Source: an uncultured Lachnospiraceae bacterium
GTDB lineage: Bacteria; Bacillota; Clostridia; Lachnospirales; Lachnospiraceae
Direction: 5' to 3'
Length of the DNA: 64,000 nt
NCBI GenBank assembly: GCA_947626745.1
Contig: CANQTF010000002.1
Span: forward strand, 186,001 to 250,000
Below the pieces are notes generated by a model that worked only from the letters and a program-made list of their open reading frames with translations, ran no database searches and was not told where the DNA came from. The position numbers and the translations under genes are program-made. Positions 16,192 through 26,356 of this stretch are shown here, piece after piece (positions within the stretch are counted from its first letter, which is position 1; each line of letters begins with the position of its first letter).

Positions 16192-17027
16192 TCAGGCTGG
16201 GAACGATGCAGACTTTGCGGGTCGTCAAGAAGGTAGAGTTCGGTGTGTATCTGAGCGACAGCGACAAGGCGGAGAGCAGGGTGCTGCTGCCGAAGAAGCA
16301 GGTGCCGGAACAGGCCGGGGTGGGCGACGAGATATCGGTGTTCGTGTACCGCGATTCCGAGGATCGTCTGATCGCAACGACCGTCAGGCCGAAGCTGACC
16401 CTGCATGAAGTCGCCAGAGTGCGGGTCGCACAGGTCGGCAAGGTCGGCGCGTTTTTGGACTGGGGCTTGGACAAGGATCTGCTGCTTCCGTATAAGGAAC
16501 AGAACAGACGGGTGTCGGAAGGAGAGGAATGCCTTGTGGCGCTCTATATTGACAAGAGTGACAGGCTGTGCGCCACTATGAATGTGTATCCCTATCTGTC
16601 TTCCGACAGCCCCTATCATGCGGAGGACAGAGTCAGCGGAACGGTCTATGAGATCAGTGATAACTTCGGCGCGTTTGTCGCGGTGGACGACCGATATTCC
16701 GGTCTGATCCCGAAGAAAGAGCTGTACGGGAGCGTACATGTGGGGGATACCGTACAGGCTCGTGTCACAAAGGTGAAAGAGGACGGGCGGCTGGATCTGA
16801 GTATCCGCGAGAAGGCGTATCTGCAGATGGACACGGATGCAAAAAGGCTTCTGGATATCATAGGCAGTTTTGACGGTGTCCTGCCTTTTACGGACAAAGC
16901 GTCTCCCGAGGTGATCAAGCGGGAGACACAGATGAGCAAAAACGAATTTAAACGCGCGGTGGGAAGACTTCTGAAAGAAGGCAGAATACAGATCACGGAG
17001 AAAGCGATCCGGCTGACCGGCCGGTAG
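16188..17027 (+). CDS. cvfB: S1 RNA-binding domain protein, CvfB family
   Basis: 279 residues. Several S1-like beta-barrels in tandem are followed by a C-terminal winged helix: LGTMQTLRVVKKVEFGVYLSD; VRVAQVGKVGAFLDWGLDKDLLLPY; and VSGTVYEISDNFGAFVAVDDRYSGLIPKKEL. The winged-helix end is SKNEFKRAVGRLLKEGRIQI. This is the architecture of Staphylococcus CvfB and B. subtilis YitL, RNA-binding proteins influencing virulence-factor expression. It is translationally coupled to the thioesterase by a four-base overlap. Its RNA targets cannot be inferred. Confidence 0.9.
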   Translation: MIRLGTMQTLRVVKKVEFGVYLSDSDKAESRVLLPKKQVPEQAGVGDEISVFVYRDSEDRLIATTVRPKLTLHEVARVRVAQVGKVGAFLDWGLDKDLLLPYKEQNRRVSEGEECLVALYIDKSDRLCATMNVYPYLSSDSPYHAEDRVSGTVYEISDNFGAFVAVDDRYSGLIPKKELYGSVHVGDTVQARVTKVKEDGRLDLSIREKAYLQMDTDAKRLLDIIGSFDGVLPFTDKASPEVIKRETQMSKNEFKRAVGRLLKEGRIQITEKAIRLTGR

Positions 17028-17040
17028 ATCCGCGCAATAT

Positions 17041-17067
17041 AAAAGTCAGGCATGATGCCTGACTTTT
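17041..17067. terminator. Bidirectional terminator, cvfB / yjfB-like
   Basis: AAAAGTCAGGCA (17041-17052) pairs with TGCCTGACTTTT (17056-17067) around a three-base loop; T-runs occur on both strands between these convergent genes. Confidence 0.85.
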
Positions 17068-17257
17068 ATATTGAGATATCAATATTGGCGCCGACATACG
17101 GGTTCACGGACAACTCCATGGCCGCGGCGTCCATCATCTCTACGATCTGGCCGCCGGTGGAGGAAGCCTGATCGAGCGATTTGCTCAGCATGGCTACGCC
17201 GTAAGCGCTCTGCGTGTTCGTAAGCGACATCGCCATCGATAATCCTGCAATGTCCAT
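17066..17257 (-). CDS. YjfB family putative motility protein
   Basis: 63 residues, MDIAGLSMAMSLTNTQ then VAMLSKSLDQASSTGGQIVEMM, the pattern of the YjfB family (labelled putative motility protein). Such genes are usually co-regulated with flagellar genes; flagellar rod genes are present at 30-32.6 kb. The start has a strong GGAGGG site. The extended -10 TGATATACT lies upstream. No biochemical function is known. Confidence 0.8.
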   Translation of the reverse strand: MDIAGLSMAMSLTNTQSAYGVAMLSKSLDQASSTGGQIVEMMDAAAMELSVNPYVGANIDISI

Positions 17258-17286
17258 TGTGTACCCTCCTTTCTGTCTATGGTTTT

Positions 17287-17295
17287 AGTATATCA
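17287..17295 (-). promoter_or_regulatory. Extended -10 promoter of yjfB-like gene
   Basis: On the minus strand TGATATACT forms TGn-TATACT about 30 bp before the start codon; the -35 region is poor. A sigma-D-like CCGATATA further upstream (about 17325 on +) lacks the matching TAAA box at the right distance. Confidence 0.4.
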
Positions 17296-17540
17296 CAAAC
17301 TTTCCCGGGTGGCGAGTTTTTTTATATCGGAAACCGCATTTTTTTGTTTGTGTAAAATGCCTAATACGCCTAAATGATAAAAAAATATATTTACAATAAA
17401 AAATACACAAAAAAATCATGATTAGAGGTAGATTTTTTTGTGTATATAGATTAAAATGGATACTGGATGTTGCAATTTGATGAATTTAGCGATTTGTTAC
17501 TTTGTATAATTTGCTAAAAGGAAAAGTAAGAGGTGGGGTT

Positions 17541-18629
17541 ATGATTTCAAATCAAATTTTGCAAAACACGATCGAGGGGTTGAAATCCATCGCACGAGTG
17601 GAACTGTGCGTGATGGACATCGACGGCAAGCCCGTGGCCATGACGTCGGACGAAATGGAACGGTGCGGCAGACCCGCCGCTGAGTTTGCCAAGTCTCCGG
17701 CGGATTCGCAGGAGATACAGGGGTATCAGTATTTTAAGATCTTTGACGAGCAGCAGCTCGAATATATCCTGATCGCGGGAGGCGTCGGCGAAGATGTCTA
17801 TATGGTAGGCAAGATGGTCGCCTTCCAGATCCAGAATCTGCTGGTGGCATATAAGGAGCGGTTTGACAAGGATAATTTTATCAAGAACCTTCTGTTAGAC
17901 AATCTGCTCTTGGTGGATATCTACGGGCGCGCCAAGAAGTTACATATCCAGACGGACGAGAAGCGCGTGGCGCTGATCGTTGAGACGGAGAATGTCAAGG
18001 ACAGCAATGTACTGGAACTGATGCGCACCTATTTTGGCAGCAACAATAAGGATTTCATTACGGCGGTCGATGAGAACAGCGTGATCGTGGTCAAGGATCT
18101 GTCCGCGGGGGACAGCGTGAAGGAGATCGAGAAGACCGCCGATAATATCGCCGCTTTTCTGGCGAAGGAGAACTTTAAGAATGTCAGGATCGCTTACGGC
18201 ACGATCGTCAATGAGTTAAAGGAAGTGAGCCGTTCTTACAAGGAAGCGAAGATGGCGTTGGACGTCGGCAAGATCTTTTTCGGAGAGAGAGACATCATCG
18301 CGTACAGCGAGCTGGGTATCGGACGGCTGATCTATCAACTCCCGATCCCGCTGTGCAAGATGTTCATCAAGGAGATATTTGATGTCAAGAGCCCTGACGA
18401 TTTCGACGAGGAGACGCTTACCACGATCAACAAGTTTTTTGAGAATTCCCTGAATGTGTCGGAGACTTCCAGACAGCTCTTTATTCACAGGAATACGCTT
18501 GTGTATCGTCTGGATAAGCTCCAAAAGAGCACGGGGCTGGATCTGCGTGTCTTTGAGGATGCCATTACCTTTAAGATCGCGCTTATGGTCGTGAAGTACA
18601 TGAAATATATGGAAACCTTTGAATACTAA
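17541..18629 (+). CDS. PucR/CdaR-type helix-turn-helix regulator
   Basis: 362 residues from ATG 17541 (AGAGGTGGGG upstream; the longer frame from 17502 starts inside a TATAAT box and is rejected). The N-terminal ~130 residues look like a sensory domain, the middle resembles the GGDEF-like region found in CdaR regulators. The C-terminal 60 residues (FFENSLNVSETSRQLFIHRN then TLVYRLDKLQKSTG) form the PucR-type helix-turn-helix. Cytoplasmic DNA-binding regulator; sugar-diacid or purine ligands are known for relatives but nothing here fixes one. It stands alone ahead of ftsE, which starts 21 bp later. Confidence 0.85.
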   Translation: MISNQILQNTIEGLKSIARVELCVMDIDGKPVAMTSDEMERCGRPAAEFAKSPADSQEIQGYQYFKIFDEQQLEYILIAGGVGEDVYMVGKMVAFQIQNLLVAYKERFDKDNFIKNLLLDNLLLVDIYGRAKKLHIQTDEKRVALIVETENVKDSNVLELMRTYFGSNNKDFITAVDENSVIVVKDLSAGDSVKEIEKTADNIAAFLAKENFKNVRIAYGTIVNELKEVSRSYKEAKMALDVGKIFFGERDIIAYSELGIGRLIYQLPIPLCKMFIKEIFDVKSPDDFDEETLTTINKFFENSLNVSETSRQLFIHRNTLVYRLDKLQKSTGLDLRVFEDAITFKIALMVVKYMKYMETFEY

Positions 18630-18650
18630 AAGATTATGGGAGTGAACAAG

Positions 18651-19382
18651 GTGGCAGCAAAGAAAAGGAAGAAAAGTACGGCGGCGGAAAACGAGATCAT
18701 CAACCTGACGAATGTCTGCAAGGCATACTCTACCGGTGCGCCCGCGCTGAAGGACGTGAATCTGCGCATCAACAGGGGAGAGTTTGTTTTTATCGTGGGC
18801 GACAGCGGCTCGGGAAAGTCAACACTGATCAAACTGCTGCTCAGAGAGCTGACGATCACGAGCGGGTACATCAACGTCATGGGATATGACCTCTCCAAGA
18901 TCAAACACAGGAAGATCCCGAAATTCAGAAGGAATCTGGGCGTCGTGTTTCAGGATTTCAGGCTCTTGAAGGATCGCAACGTATATGAGAACGTTGCTTT
19001 TGCACAGAGGATCATCCAGAAGTCCAACAAGGAGATCAAGCGGAACGTGCCGAGCATCCTGTCGGTGGTGGGTCTGGCCGGCAAGTACAAGGCAAAGCCC
19101 AGACAGCTCTCCGGCGGCGAGCAGCAGAGAGTCGCGCTGGCGAGGGCGCTGGTCAACCAGCCTACAGTCCTCCTGGCGGACGAGCCGACAGGTAATCTCG
19201 ATCCGAAGAATTCCTGGGAGATCATGAAGCTGTTGGAGCAGATCAATGAGAACGGAACGACCGTCATTGTCGTGACCCATAACCGGGAGATCGTCAACGC
19301 GATGCAGAAGCGCGTCGTGACACTGAAAAAAGGCGTTATCATAAGCGACGAGGAGAAGGGAGGGTACATAGATGAGGATTAG
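18651..19382 (+). CDS. ftsE: Cell division ATP-binding protein FtsE
   Basis: ABC ATPase of the FtsEX complex that controls septal peptidoglycan hydrolases. From GTG 18651 (GGGAGTG six bases upstream) the protein has 243 residues with Walker [10 protein letters not shown] (50-58), Q-loop VVFQDFRLL, signature [15 protein letters not shown] and Walker [12 protein letters not shown]. An ATG at 18636 is in frame but has no ribosome-binding site. The basic 10-residue N-terminal extension is mildly longer than E. coli FtsE. It overlaps ftsX by 11 bp. Confidence 0.94.
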   Translation: MAAKKRKKSTAAENEIINLTNVCKAYSTGAPALKDVNLRINRGEFVFIVGDSGSGKSTLIKLLLRELTITSGYINVMGYDLSKIKHRKIPKFRRNLGVVFQDFRLLKDRNVYENVAFAQRIIQKSNKEIKRNVPSILSVVGLAGKYKAKPRQLSGGEQQRVALARALVNQPTVLLADEPTGNLDPKNSWEIMKLLEQINENGTTVIVVTHNREIVNAMQKRVVTLKKGVIISDEEKGGYIDED

Positions 19383-20268
19383 CAGTTTTTTCTATACGCT
19401 CAAACAGGGTTTCCGCAACCTTTTCCGCAATAAGTGGTTCACGCTTGCCTCTATCGCGACGATCAGCGCCTGTCTGTTTCTGTTCGGCCTGTTTTACGCG
19501 ATCGTCACCAACTTTGCGCACATCGTGAAGACCGCGCAGGAGGGAGTGGCAGTCTCCGTATTCTTTGACGACGGCCTAGAGGAGAGCAGGATGCAGGAGA
19601 TAGGCGAACTGATCCTGAAGAGGCCGGAGGTGTCCGATGTCCGTTTCGTCTCTGCGGAGGAGGCGTGGGAGTCCTTCAAGGCGGAATATCTGGGCGACTA
19701 TGCGGACGGCTTTACGGAGAATCCGCTGGCGGACTCCGCCCACTATGAGGTATATCTGAACGATGTGTCCATGCAGTCGGCGCTCGTGACCTATCTGGAA
19801 TCTTTGGACGGCGTCCGGATGGTCAACCGCTCGGAGATCGTGGCGACCACCTTGACCGGCGTGAATGCGCTGATCGCCTATGTGTCCGTGGGGATCATCA
19901 TCATCCTGTTTGCCGTGTCGGTATTCCTGATCAGCAATACGGTCATGATCGGCATCTCCGTCCGCAAGGAGGAGATCAATATCATGAAATACATCGGCGC
20001 GACGGATTTTTTCGTGCGCTCGCCTTTCGTGATAGAGGGTATACTGATCGGCCTGATCGGGGCTTCGATCCCGCTCGGCGTGATCTATGGCATGTACAAT
20101 GTGGTGATGGATTACGTGACGACGAGATTTACCATGCTGTCTACGCTGCTCAGCTTCCTGACTGTAGATGAGGTCTTTCGCGTATTGATCCCGGTCTCTC
20201 TCGGCATCGGCGTGGGCATCGGTTTTTTGGGCAGCGTTGCCACGGTAAGAAGACATTTGAGAGTATAG
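19372..20268 (+). CDS. ftsX: Cell division protein FtsX
   Basis: 298-residue permease-like partner of FtsE. An N-terminal helix (about residues 22-46) is followed by an extracellular domain (about 47-170), then three C-terminal transmembrane helices in the FtsX/MacB-type core ([23 protein letters not shown]; the [15 protein letters not shown] cytoplasmic loop; [17 protein letters not shown]). In Gram-positives the external loop contacts a coiled-coil hydrolase, and just such a protein is encoded 12 bp downstream. Confidence 0.94.
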   Translation: MRISSFFYTLKQGFRNLFRNKWFTLASIATISACLFLFGLFYAIVTNFAHIVKTAQEGVAVSVFFDDGLEESRMQEIGELILKRPEVSDVRFVSAEEAWESFKAEYLGDYADGFTENPLADSAHYEVYLNDVSMQSALVTYLESLDGVRMVNRSEIVATTLTGVNALIAYVSVGIIIILFAVSVFLISNTVMIGISVRKEEINIMKYIGATDFFVRSPFVIEGILIGLIGASIPLGVIYGMYNVVMDYVTTRFTMLSTLLSFLTVDEVFRVLIPVSLGIGVGIGFLGSVATVRRHLRV

Positions 20269-20280
20269 TAGGGATCACAT

Positions 20281-21486
20281 ATGAGACATTGGAAGAAAAC
20301 GATATGTGTTACGCTCAGCGCTGCCATTGTGTTTACCTGCACATATTCCGAGCCGGTACACGCAGTTACGAGTGAGAGCATCAGAGAAAAAGAGGATCAG
20401 ATCGCCGCGGCGCGGGAACAGGTCAAAGGACTGAAATCCAATCTCACCGACATAGAGGCTTTGAAGAAGGAGCTGGAGAAGTCCAAGGACGACCTGACGG
20501 CGTATGTGGCGCAGCTTGACGGCAAACTGAGCGACATACAGGACAAGATCGCGCAATATAATACACTGATCACCGAAAAAGAAAGGGATATCGAGGAGAC
20601 CAACGCGGAACTGGACGAGGCTATCAGGCAGCAGGAAGACCAGTATGAAGCGATGAAGAAGCGTATCCGGTTCATGTATGAAAAAGGTGACACTTTTTAC
20701 TTGGAACTGATCTTTACGTCGAGCAGCTTTTCCGATATGACGAATAAGGCCGACTATATCGAGGCGCTGTCCCGCTACGACAAGGATAAGCTGGACGAGT
20801 ACGTGGCGACGAAAGAGATGGTGCAGCTCTGCAAGGAGCAGCTGGAGGCCGACAAGGCGGTGTTGGACGAGGCCAAAGCCGCCGTGGTGGAGGAAGAGGC
20901 CAGTGTGAACTCGCTTCTGCAGGAAAAGAATAACCAGTTGTATGCGGTCAACGGCGATATCTCTGCGAAGGAGGCGGCGATCAAGGAGTACGAGGCGCAG
21001 ATCGCGCAGGAGAATGAAGAGATCGCGGCGCTGGAAAAGGCGGTGGCGGAGGAGAAGGCAAGGCTTGCGCAGGAGAACGCGAGGATATACAACGGCGGTA
21101 TGTTCGCATGGCCCTGTCCTTCCTATAAGCGGATATCCGACGAGTACGGAAACCGGATGCACCCGACGCTGGGGGTAGAGAAGTTCCACAACGGGCTGGA
21201 TATGGCAGCTCCCGGCGGGTCGGCGATCCTCGCGGCTTATGACGGGGACGTGGTCGCCGCGGATTACAGCAGTTCCATGGGCAATTATATCATGATCGAT
21301 CACGGCAGCGGCCTGTACACGATCTATATGCATTGCTCAGCGCTGTATGTGTCCAAAGGACAGTCGGTCACCAAGGGCCAGAATATCGCGGCGGTCGGCA
21401 GTACGGGCCGTTCCACGGGCAATCACCTGCATTTCGGTGTGCGCCTGAACGGCAGCTACGTCAATCCGTGGAATTATCTTGGATAG
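20281..21486 (+). CDS. PcsB/EnvC-like M23 peptidase with coiled coil
   Basis: 401-residue secreted protein. Signal peptide residues 1-28 (KTICVTLSAAIVFTCTYSEPVHA). A long two-part coiled coil, rich in Glu/Lys/Ala heptads, spans about residues 32-265. The LytM/M23 domain follows, with zinc ligands in FHNGLDMAAPGG (about residue 302) and HLHFG (about 382). Architecture and position directly after ftsEX match PcsB of streptococci and EnvC-type activators. The M23 zinc motifs HxxxD and HxH are intact, so it should be an active endopeptidase rather than a degenerate activator. It would act on the septal wall. Confidence 0.92.
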   Translation: MRHWKKTICVTLSAAIVFTCTYSEPVHAVTSESIREKEDQIAAAREQVKGLKSNLTDIEALKKELEKSKDDLTAYVAQLDGKLSDIQDKIAQYNTLITEKERDIEETNAELDEAIRQQEDQYEAMKKRIRFMYEKGDTFYLELIFTSSSFSDMTNKADYIEALSRYDKDKLDEYVATKEMVQLCKEQLEADKAVLDEAKAAVVEEEASVNSLLQEKNNQLYAVNGDISAKEAAIKEYEAQIAQENEEIAALEKAVAEEKARLAQENARIYNGGMFAWPCPSYKRISDEYGNRMHPTLGVEKFHNGLDMAAPGGSAILAAYDGDVVAADYSSSMGNYIMIDHGSGLYTIYMHCSALYVSKGQSVTKGQNIAAVGSTGRSTGNHLHFGVRLNGSYVNPWNYLG

Positions 21487-21557
21487 AAGGGCCGATGTGC
21501 GGCAGTGCAAGGCAGACGGCTTTCCGTGAAAGAAGAAACAGATGGAGATGAATCAGA

Positions 21558-22856
21558 TTGCAGTATAACGGAGAAAATAATTATTATGATCCGGCCCCGG
21601 TCCCGGCCCCGTCGCCCGGCGGGCAGAACAACAAGGGCGGCGTCTTTGCGCTGGGGCTTTTGACAGGCGTTATCGTCATGACGCTGGTGGGCAGCATCGC
21701 GTATGTGGGTACGAAGATATACCGGCTTGCCGAGGATAAGGCCGCGTCGGCACAGGCTGACGAGGCGGCCGCAGACAGCCTGATCAACGACACGACGATC
21801 GAAAAGCTGAACATGCTGGAAGAGATCGTGGACGATTATTATTACAGAGACGAAGACATCGACACCGACGCGATGATCGAGGGCATGTATGCCGGTGTGA
21901 TCGATTCGCTGGGAGATCCTTATTCTGTCTACTATACCGCGGAGGAGTGGCAGGCGCTGATCGCGGACACGCAGGGGATCTACGACGGGATCGGTGCGAT
22001 GGTCAGCCTTGACGTCACTATCGGTCTGCCAAAGATCAGCGGCGTGATCGCGGGAACGCCGGCCGAGGAGGCGGGGCTGCGCGAGAACGATATCATCTAT
22101 ATGGTGGACGGAGAGATAACGCGGGGCTATGAACTGACCGAGGTGACGGCCATGATCAAGGGTGAGGCGGGAACGACCGTACACCTGACGATCTACCGGC
22201 AAGGGGAGGACGATTATCTGGAAATGGACGTGGTGAGGCGCAAGATCGAATCCCCCACGGTCAATTATGAGATGTATGACAACGATATCGGTTATATCCA
22301 GATCACCGAGTTCGATGAGGTGACGGCGGATCAGTTTACGGAAGCGCTCGCCGTCGTGAAGGGATCGGGCGCGAAGGGGCTGATTCTTGACCTGCGCGGC
22401 AATCCGGGCGGCAGTCTGCCGATCGTGGTGGACATCGCGAGAGAGATCCTGCCGGAGGGGCTGATCGTATACACGGAAGATAAGTACGGCCAGAAAGAGG
22501 AGTATAGCTGTGACGGGAAGCATGAGCTGGACATTCCTCTGGTCATTCTGATCAACGGCAATTCGGCCAGCGCCTCGGAGATATTGGCGGGCGCGGTCAA
22601 GGACTACGGCAAGGGCACGCTGATCGGCACGACCACATTCGGCAAAGGCATCGTGCAGAGAGTGCTCCCGCTGACGGACGGCACGGCCCTGAAACTGACG
22701 ATCAGCTCTTACTATACGCCCAATGGCAATAACATTCACGGTATCGGCATCGAGCCGGATATCGAGTGTGAGTTCGACAGCGACGCTTATTATAATGAGG
22801 GCGTGGACAATCAGCTGGAACGCGCGATAGAGGAGATCGAGCGGAAGATACAATGA
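21558..22856 (+). CDS. S41 family C-terminal processing peptidase
   Basis: 432 residues with a TTG start at 21558 supported by ATGGAG upstream; no better start is in frame. An N-terminal Pro/Gly-rich segment precedes one transmembrane helix (about residues 31-56). A PDZ domain follows (about 125-210, with GLPKISGVIAGTPAEEAGL). The catalytic S41 domain has GNPGG, the serine in NSASASE (about 337) and the lysine in TTFGKGIVQ (about 362). Such CtpA/B proteases cut extracytoplasmic proteins. Proximity to ftsEX-M23, common in Clostridia, suggests it may process division or cell-wall hydrolase components. Confidence 0.92.
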   Translation: MQYNGENNYYDPAPVPAPSPGGQNNKGGVFALGLLTGVIVMTLVGSIAYVGTKIYRLAEDKAASAQADEAAADSLINDTTIEKLNMLEEIVDDYYYRDEDIDTDAMIEGMYAGVIDSLGDPYSVYYTAEEWQALIADTQGIYDGIGAMVSLDVTIGLPKISGVIAGTPAEEAGLRENDIIYMVDGEITRGYELTEVTAMIKGEAGTTVHLTIYRQGEDDYLEMDVVRRKIESPTVNYEMYDNDIGYIQITEFDEVTADQFTEALAVVKGSGAKGLILDLRGNPGGSLPIVVDIAREILPEGLIVYTEDKYGQKEEYSCDGKHELDIPLVILINGNSASASEILAGAVKDYGKGTLIGTTTFGKGIVQRVLPLTDGTALKLTISSYYTPNGNNIHGIGIEPDIECEFDSDAYYNEGVDNQLERAIEEIERKIQ

Positions 22857-22878
22857 GCGTTAATGAGGGAGAGTACGC

Positions 22879-24201
22879 ATGAATATCGTATTGTTATCGG
22901 GCGGATCGGGCAAACGTCTGTGGCCGCTCTCCAATGACACACGATCGAAACAGTTCATCAAGATCTTTAAGAGCGGAAATGACGGATATGAGTCTATGGT
23001 CCAGCGGGTGTACCGCCAGATCCTGTCCGTTGACGGCGGCGCGGAGGTGACGATTGCCACGTCCAAATCGCAGGTGTCTGCGATCCACAATCAGTTGGGC
23101 GCCGATGTCGGCATCAGTGTAGAGCCGTGCAGAAGGGACACTTTTCCGGCGATCGCGCTGGCAGCGGCTTATCTGCATGACGTGCGCGGCGTGTCCGAGG
23201 AGGAAGCGGTGGTCGTGTGCCCGGTAGACCCCTATGTGGAGGAAGACTATTTTGAGGCGCTGCAGAGACTGGGCGACCGCGCCGCCGTGAGCGAGGCCAA
23301 TCTGGTGCTGATGGGGATCGAACCGACCTATCCCAGCGCCAAGTACGGCTATATTATCCCGGAGAGCGAGGAGGAGACCAGCCGCGTCTCCATGTTCAAG
23401 GAAAAGCCCACGGAGGAGAAGGCGCAGGAGTATATCGCGCAGGGAGCGCTCTGGAACGGCGGCGTGTTTGCCTTCCGGCTGGGGTATGTGCTCGGACGGG
23501 CGCATGAGCTGTTGGATTTTGACGGCTATGAGGATCTTTTTCAGAAATATGACACGCTCACCAAGATCAGCTTTGACTATGCAGTGGTGGAACATGAAGA
23601 GCGGATCGAGGTGATGCGCTTCGCCGGTATGTGGAAGGACATCGGAACGTGGAACACATTGACGGAGGCGATGGAGAGCGACAGCATCGGCAAGGCTATC
23701 CTGAACGACACCTGCCGTAACGTGCATGTCGTCAACGAGCTGAATGTTCCGGTCCTCTGCATGGGTCTGGAGGATGCGGTGGTGGCCGCAAGCCCGGAGG
23801 GGATCCTCGTATCGGATCTGAACCAGTCCAGCTACATCAAGCCGTATGTAGATGCGATCGATCAGCAGATCATGTTTGCGGAAAAGTCATGGGGCAGTTT
23901 TCAGGTGATCGATATCGAGGAAGACAGCATGACGATCAAGGTAACGCTGAACGCGGGACACGGTATGAATTATCACAGCCATGAGCACCGCGACGAGGTG
24001 TGGACGGTGATCAGCGGACAGGGAAGGGCGATCGTGAACGGCGAGGAGCGCCGGGTGACTGTGGGCGATGTGGTGCGGATGCCCGCGGGCGTGCCGCACA
24101 CGATCATGGCGGACACGAAGCTGCAGGTGATCGAGGCGCAGCTGGGACGGGATATCAGCGTACATGATAAGAGGAAGCTGGAACTGCCGGCCGGTCAATA
24201 A
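22879..24201 (+). CDS. manC: Mannose-1-phosphate guanylyltransferase / mannose-6-phosphate isomerase
   Basis: 440 residues. The N-terminal nucleotidyltransferase begins VLLSGGSGKRLWPLSN, the GDP-mannose pyrophosphorylase signature, and continues with FKEKPTEEKA and ALWNGGVFAF. The C-terminal ~110 residues are a cupin (type II phosphomannose isomerase) with metal ligands in HSHEHRDEVW and PAGVPHT. It supplies GDP-mannose for surface glycans. No glycan cluster is adjacent, so the downstream pathway cannot be named. Followed by a strong hairpin. Confidence 0.88.
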   Translation: MNIVLLSGGSGKRLWPLSNDTRSKQFIKIFKSGNDGYESMVQRVYRQILSVDGGAEVTIATSKSQVSAIHNQLGADVGISVEPCRRDTFPAIALAAAYLHDVRGVSEEEAVVVCPVDPYVEEDYFEALQRLGDRAAVSEANLVLMGIEPTYPSAKYGYIIPESEEETSRVSMFKEKPTEEKAQEYIAQGALWNGGVFAFRLGYVLGRAHELLDFDGYEDLFQKYDTLTKISFDYAVVEHEERIEVMRFAGMWKDIGTWNTLTEAMESDSIGKAILNDTCRNVHVVNELNVPVLCMGLEDAVVAASPEGILVSDLNQSSYIKPYVDAIDQQIMFAEKSWGSFQVIDIEEDSMTIKVTLNAGHGMNYHSHEHRDEVWTVISGQGRAIVNGEERRVTVGDVVRMPAGVPHTIMADTKLQVIEAQLGRDISVHDKRKLELPAGQ

Positions 24202-24216
24202 TATACCGAAAGCGAG

Positions 24217-24259
24217 ACAGCAGAAACAGAACAAAAGTTCGATTTCTGCTGTACTTTTA
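24217..24259 (+). terminator. Terminator after manC
   Basis: ACAGCAGAAA (24217-24226) pairs with TTTCTGCTGT (24243-24252), a 10-bp perfect stem, followed by ACTTTTA. Confidence 0.7.
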
Positions 24260-24269
24260 TGTGGGACTG

Positions 24270-24278
24270 TGCTATACT
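24270..24278 (+). promoter_or_regulatory. Extended -10 promoter of uvrBA
   Basis: TGC then TATACT at 24273-24278, about 25 bp before uvrB. The -35 is weak. No obvious LexA/DinR box was seen. Confidence 0.4.
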
Positions 24279-24303
24279 GTTTGGCGAAAGCAGGGAGCTT
24301 ACT

Positions 24304-26292
24304 ATGAACTTTAAACTACATTCCGAATATGCGCCCACCGGCGATCAGCCGCGGGCCATAGCCGAGTTGGTGGAAGGGTTCCGCAAGGGAAATCAGTTTC
24401 AGACGCTGTTGGGCGTGACCGGATCGGGCAAGACTTTCACGATGGCGAATATCATACAGGCGCTCAACAAGCCGACGCTTGTCATCGCGCACAACAAGAC
24501 GCTGGCGGGACAGCTTTACGGCGAATTTAAGGAATTTTTCCCGGAGAACGCGGTAGAATATTTCGTGAGTTATTATGACTATTATCAGCCGGAAGCCTAT
24601 GTGCCTTCAACGGACACCTATATTGCGAAGGACTCTTCCATTAACGACGAGATAGACAAGCTGAGGCTGTCGGCGACCGCTTCCCTGACGGAGCGCAGAG
24701 ATGTGGTCGTGGTCGCCAGCGTATCCTGTATCTACGGTCTGGGAAGCCCGGAGGAATATGCCGGCATGAGCATGTCGCTGCGGCCGGGCATGCAGCGCGA
24801 CCGCGACGATGTGATACGAGGGCTGATAGATATGCAATACGAGCGCAACGACATGAATCTGGAACGCTGCTGCTTCCGCGTGCGGGGCGATGTGGTGGAG
24901 ATCTATCCGGCACAGAGCGACGACTATCTGATCCGCGTGGAATTTTTCGGCGACGAGATCGACCGCATCGCGCAGACGGATATACTGACCGGGCAGGTAC
25001 ATGCAACGCTGGAGCACGTTATGATCTATCCGGCTTCCCATTATGTGGTGCCGCAGGAGAAGATCAACGCCGGCTGCAGGGAGATCGAGAAGGAGCTGGA
25101 GGAACGCGTCAGGTACTTCAAGAGTGAGGACAAGCTTTTGGAGGCGCAGCGCATTGCGGAGAGAACGAATTTCGATATCGAAATGCTGCGGGAGACGGGC
25201 TTCTGCTCGGGCATAGAGAATTACTCGCGTCATCTCAACGGTATGGCGGCGGGCGAACCGCCCTTTACCCTGTTGGATTATTTTACCGACGATTTCCTGA
25301 TCATCATAGACGAGTCGCACATGACGATACCGCAGATCCGCGGTATGTATGCCGGAGACAGGTCGCGCAAGACGACGCTGGTCGATTACGGCTTCCGGCT
25401 GCCGTCCGCGCTGGATAACAGACCGCTCAACTTTCAGGAGTTTGAGGGGCATATCGACCAGATGCTCTTCGTGTCGGCAACGCCTTCCGACTATGAGGCG
25501 GCGCACGAGCTGTTCCGCACGGAGCAGATCATCAGGCCGACAGGGCTGTTGGATCCGGAGGTGTCGGTGCGGCCGGTGGAAGGGCAGATCGACGATCTGA
25601 TCTCGGAAGTCAACAGGGAAGTTGCGAAGCACAACAAGGTCTTGGTGACGACGCTGACCAAACGCATGGCGGAGGATCTGACCGACTACATGAAGGAGGT
25701 CGATATCCGTGTGAAATATCTGCACTCCGACATTGACACGCTGGAGCGGGCCGAGATCATCAGGGATATGAGGCTCGACGTGTTCGACGTGCTGGTGGGG
25801 ATCAACCTGCTGCGCGAGGGGCTGGATATCCCGGAGATATCTCTGGTGGCTATTCTGGATGCGGATAAGGAAGGCTTCCTGCGGTCAGAGACGTCTCTGA
25901 TCCAGACGATCGGGCGCGCGGCGCGCAACGTGGACGGTCATGTGATCATGTATGCGGATACCGTGACGGACTCCATGCGGGCGGCGATCGACGAGACGAA
26001 CCGGAGACGGGAGATCCAGCAGAAATACAATGAGGAGCACAACATTACGCCGCAGTCGATCAGAAAGGCGGTTCGCGACCTGATCAGTATTTCCAAGACG
26101 ATCGAGAAGGAAGAGCTGCGGTTTGAGAAAGACCCCGAGTCCATGAGCAGACAGGAGCTGGAGAAGCTGATCAAGGATGTGGAGAAGCAGATGAAGAAGG
26201 CCGCGGCGGATCTGAATTTCGAGGCGGCGGCGGAGCTGCGTGACCGCATGAAGGATCTGAAAGGCAGACTGCGGGATTTTGACCGGACATAG
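24304..26292 (+). CDS. uvrB: Excinuclease ABC subunit B
   Basis: Helicase-like damage-verifying subunit of nucleotide excision repair. From ATG 24304 (CAGGGAGC upstream) the protein has 662 residues: Walker A GVTGSGKT at about residue 39, the Tyr-rich beta-hairpin [10 protein letters not shown] at about 92-101, DESH motif near 340. A C-terminal UVR motif ([22 protein letters not shown]) that binds UvrC is intact. Longer upstream frame lies across the promoter. uvrA begins 64 bp downstream. Confidence 0.97.
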   Translation: MNFKLHSEYAPTGDQPRAIAELVEGFRKGNQFQTLLGVTGSGKTFTMANIIQALNKPTLVIAHNKTLAGQLYGEFKEFFPENAVEYFVSYYDYYQPEAYVPSTDTYIAKDSSINDEIDKLRLSATASLTERRDVVVVASVSCIYGLGSPEEYAGMSMSLRPGMQRDRDDVIRGLIDMQYERNDMNLERCCFRVRGDVVEIYPAQSDDYLIRVEFFGDEIDRIAQTDILTGQVHATLEHVMIYPASHYVVPQEKINAGCREIEKELEERVRYFKSEDKLLEAQRIAERTNFDIEMLRETGFCSGIENYSRHLNGMAAGEPPFTLLDYFTDDFLIIIDESHMTIPQIRGMYAGDRSRKTTLVDYGFRLPSALDNRPLNFQEFEGHIDQMLFVSATPSDYEAAHELFRTEQIIRPTGLLDPEVSVRPVEGQIDDLISEVNREVAKHNKVLVTTLTKRMAEDLTDYMKEVDIRVKYLHSDIDTLERAEIIRDMRLDVFDVLVGINLLREGLDIPEISLVAILDADKEGFLRSETSLIQTIGRAARNVDGHVIMYADTVTDSMRAAIDETNRRREIQQKYNEEHNITPQSIRKAVRDLISISKTIEKEELRFEKDPESMSRQELEKLIKDVEKQMKKAAADLNFEAAAELRDRMKDLKGRLRDFDRT

Positions 26293-26356
26293 GAGCCGCG
26301 GACAAGATGGGCGCGGAGACTTCCGGCAGGATATTGAAGATAACGGAGAGATGATC

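Noticed and set aside
17320..17345. Sigma-D (flagellar) promoter for the yjfB-like gene
   Set aside because: A CCGATATA-like -10 is present but no TAAA box lies 15-16 bases upstream; the extended sigma-A -10 nearer the gene fits better.
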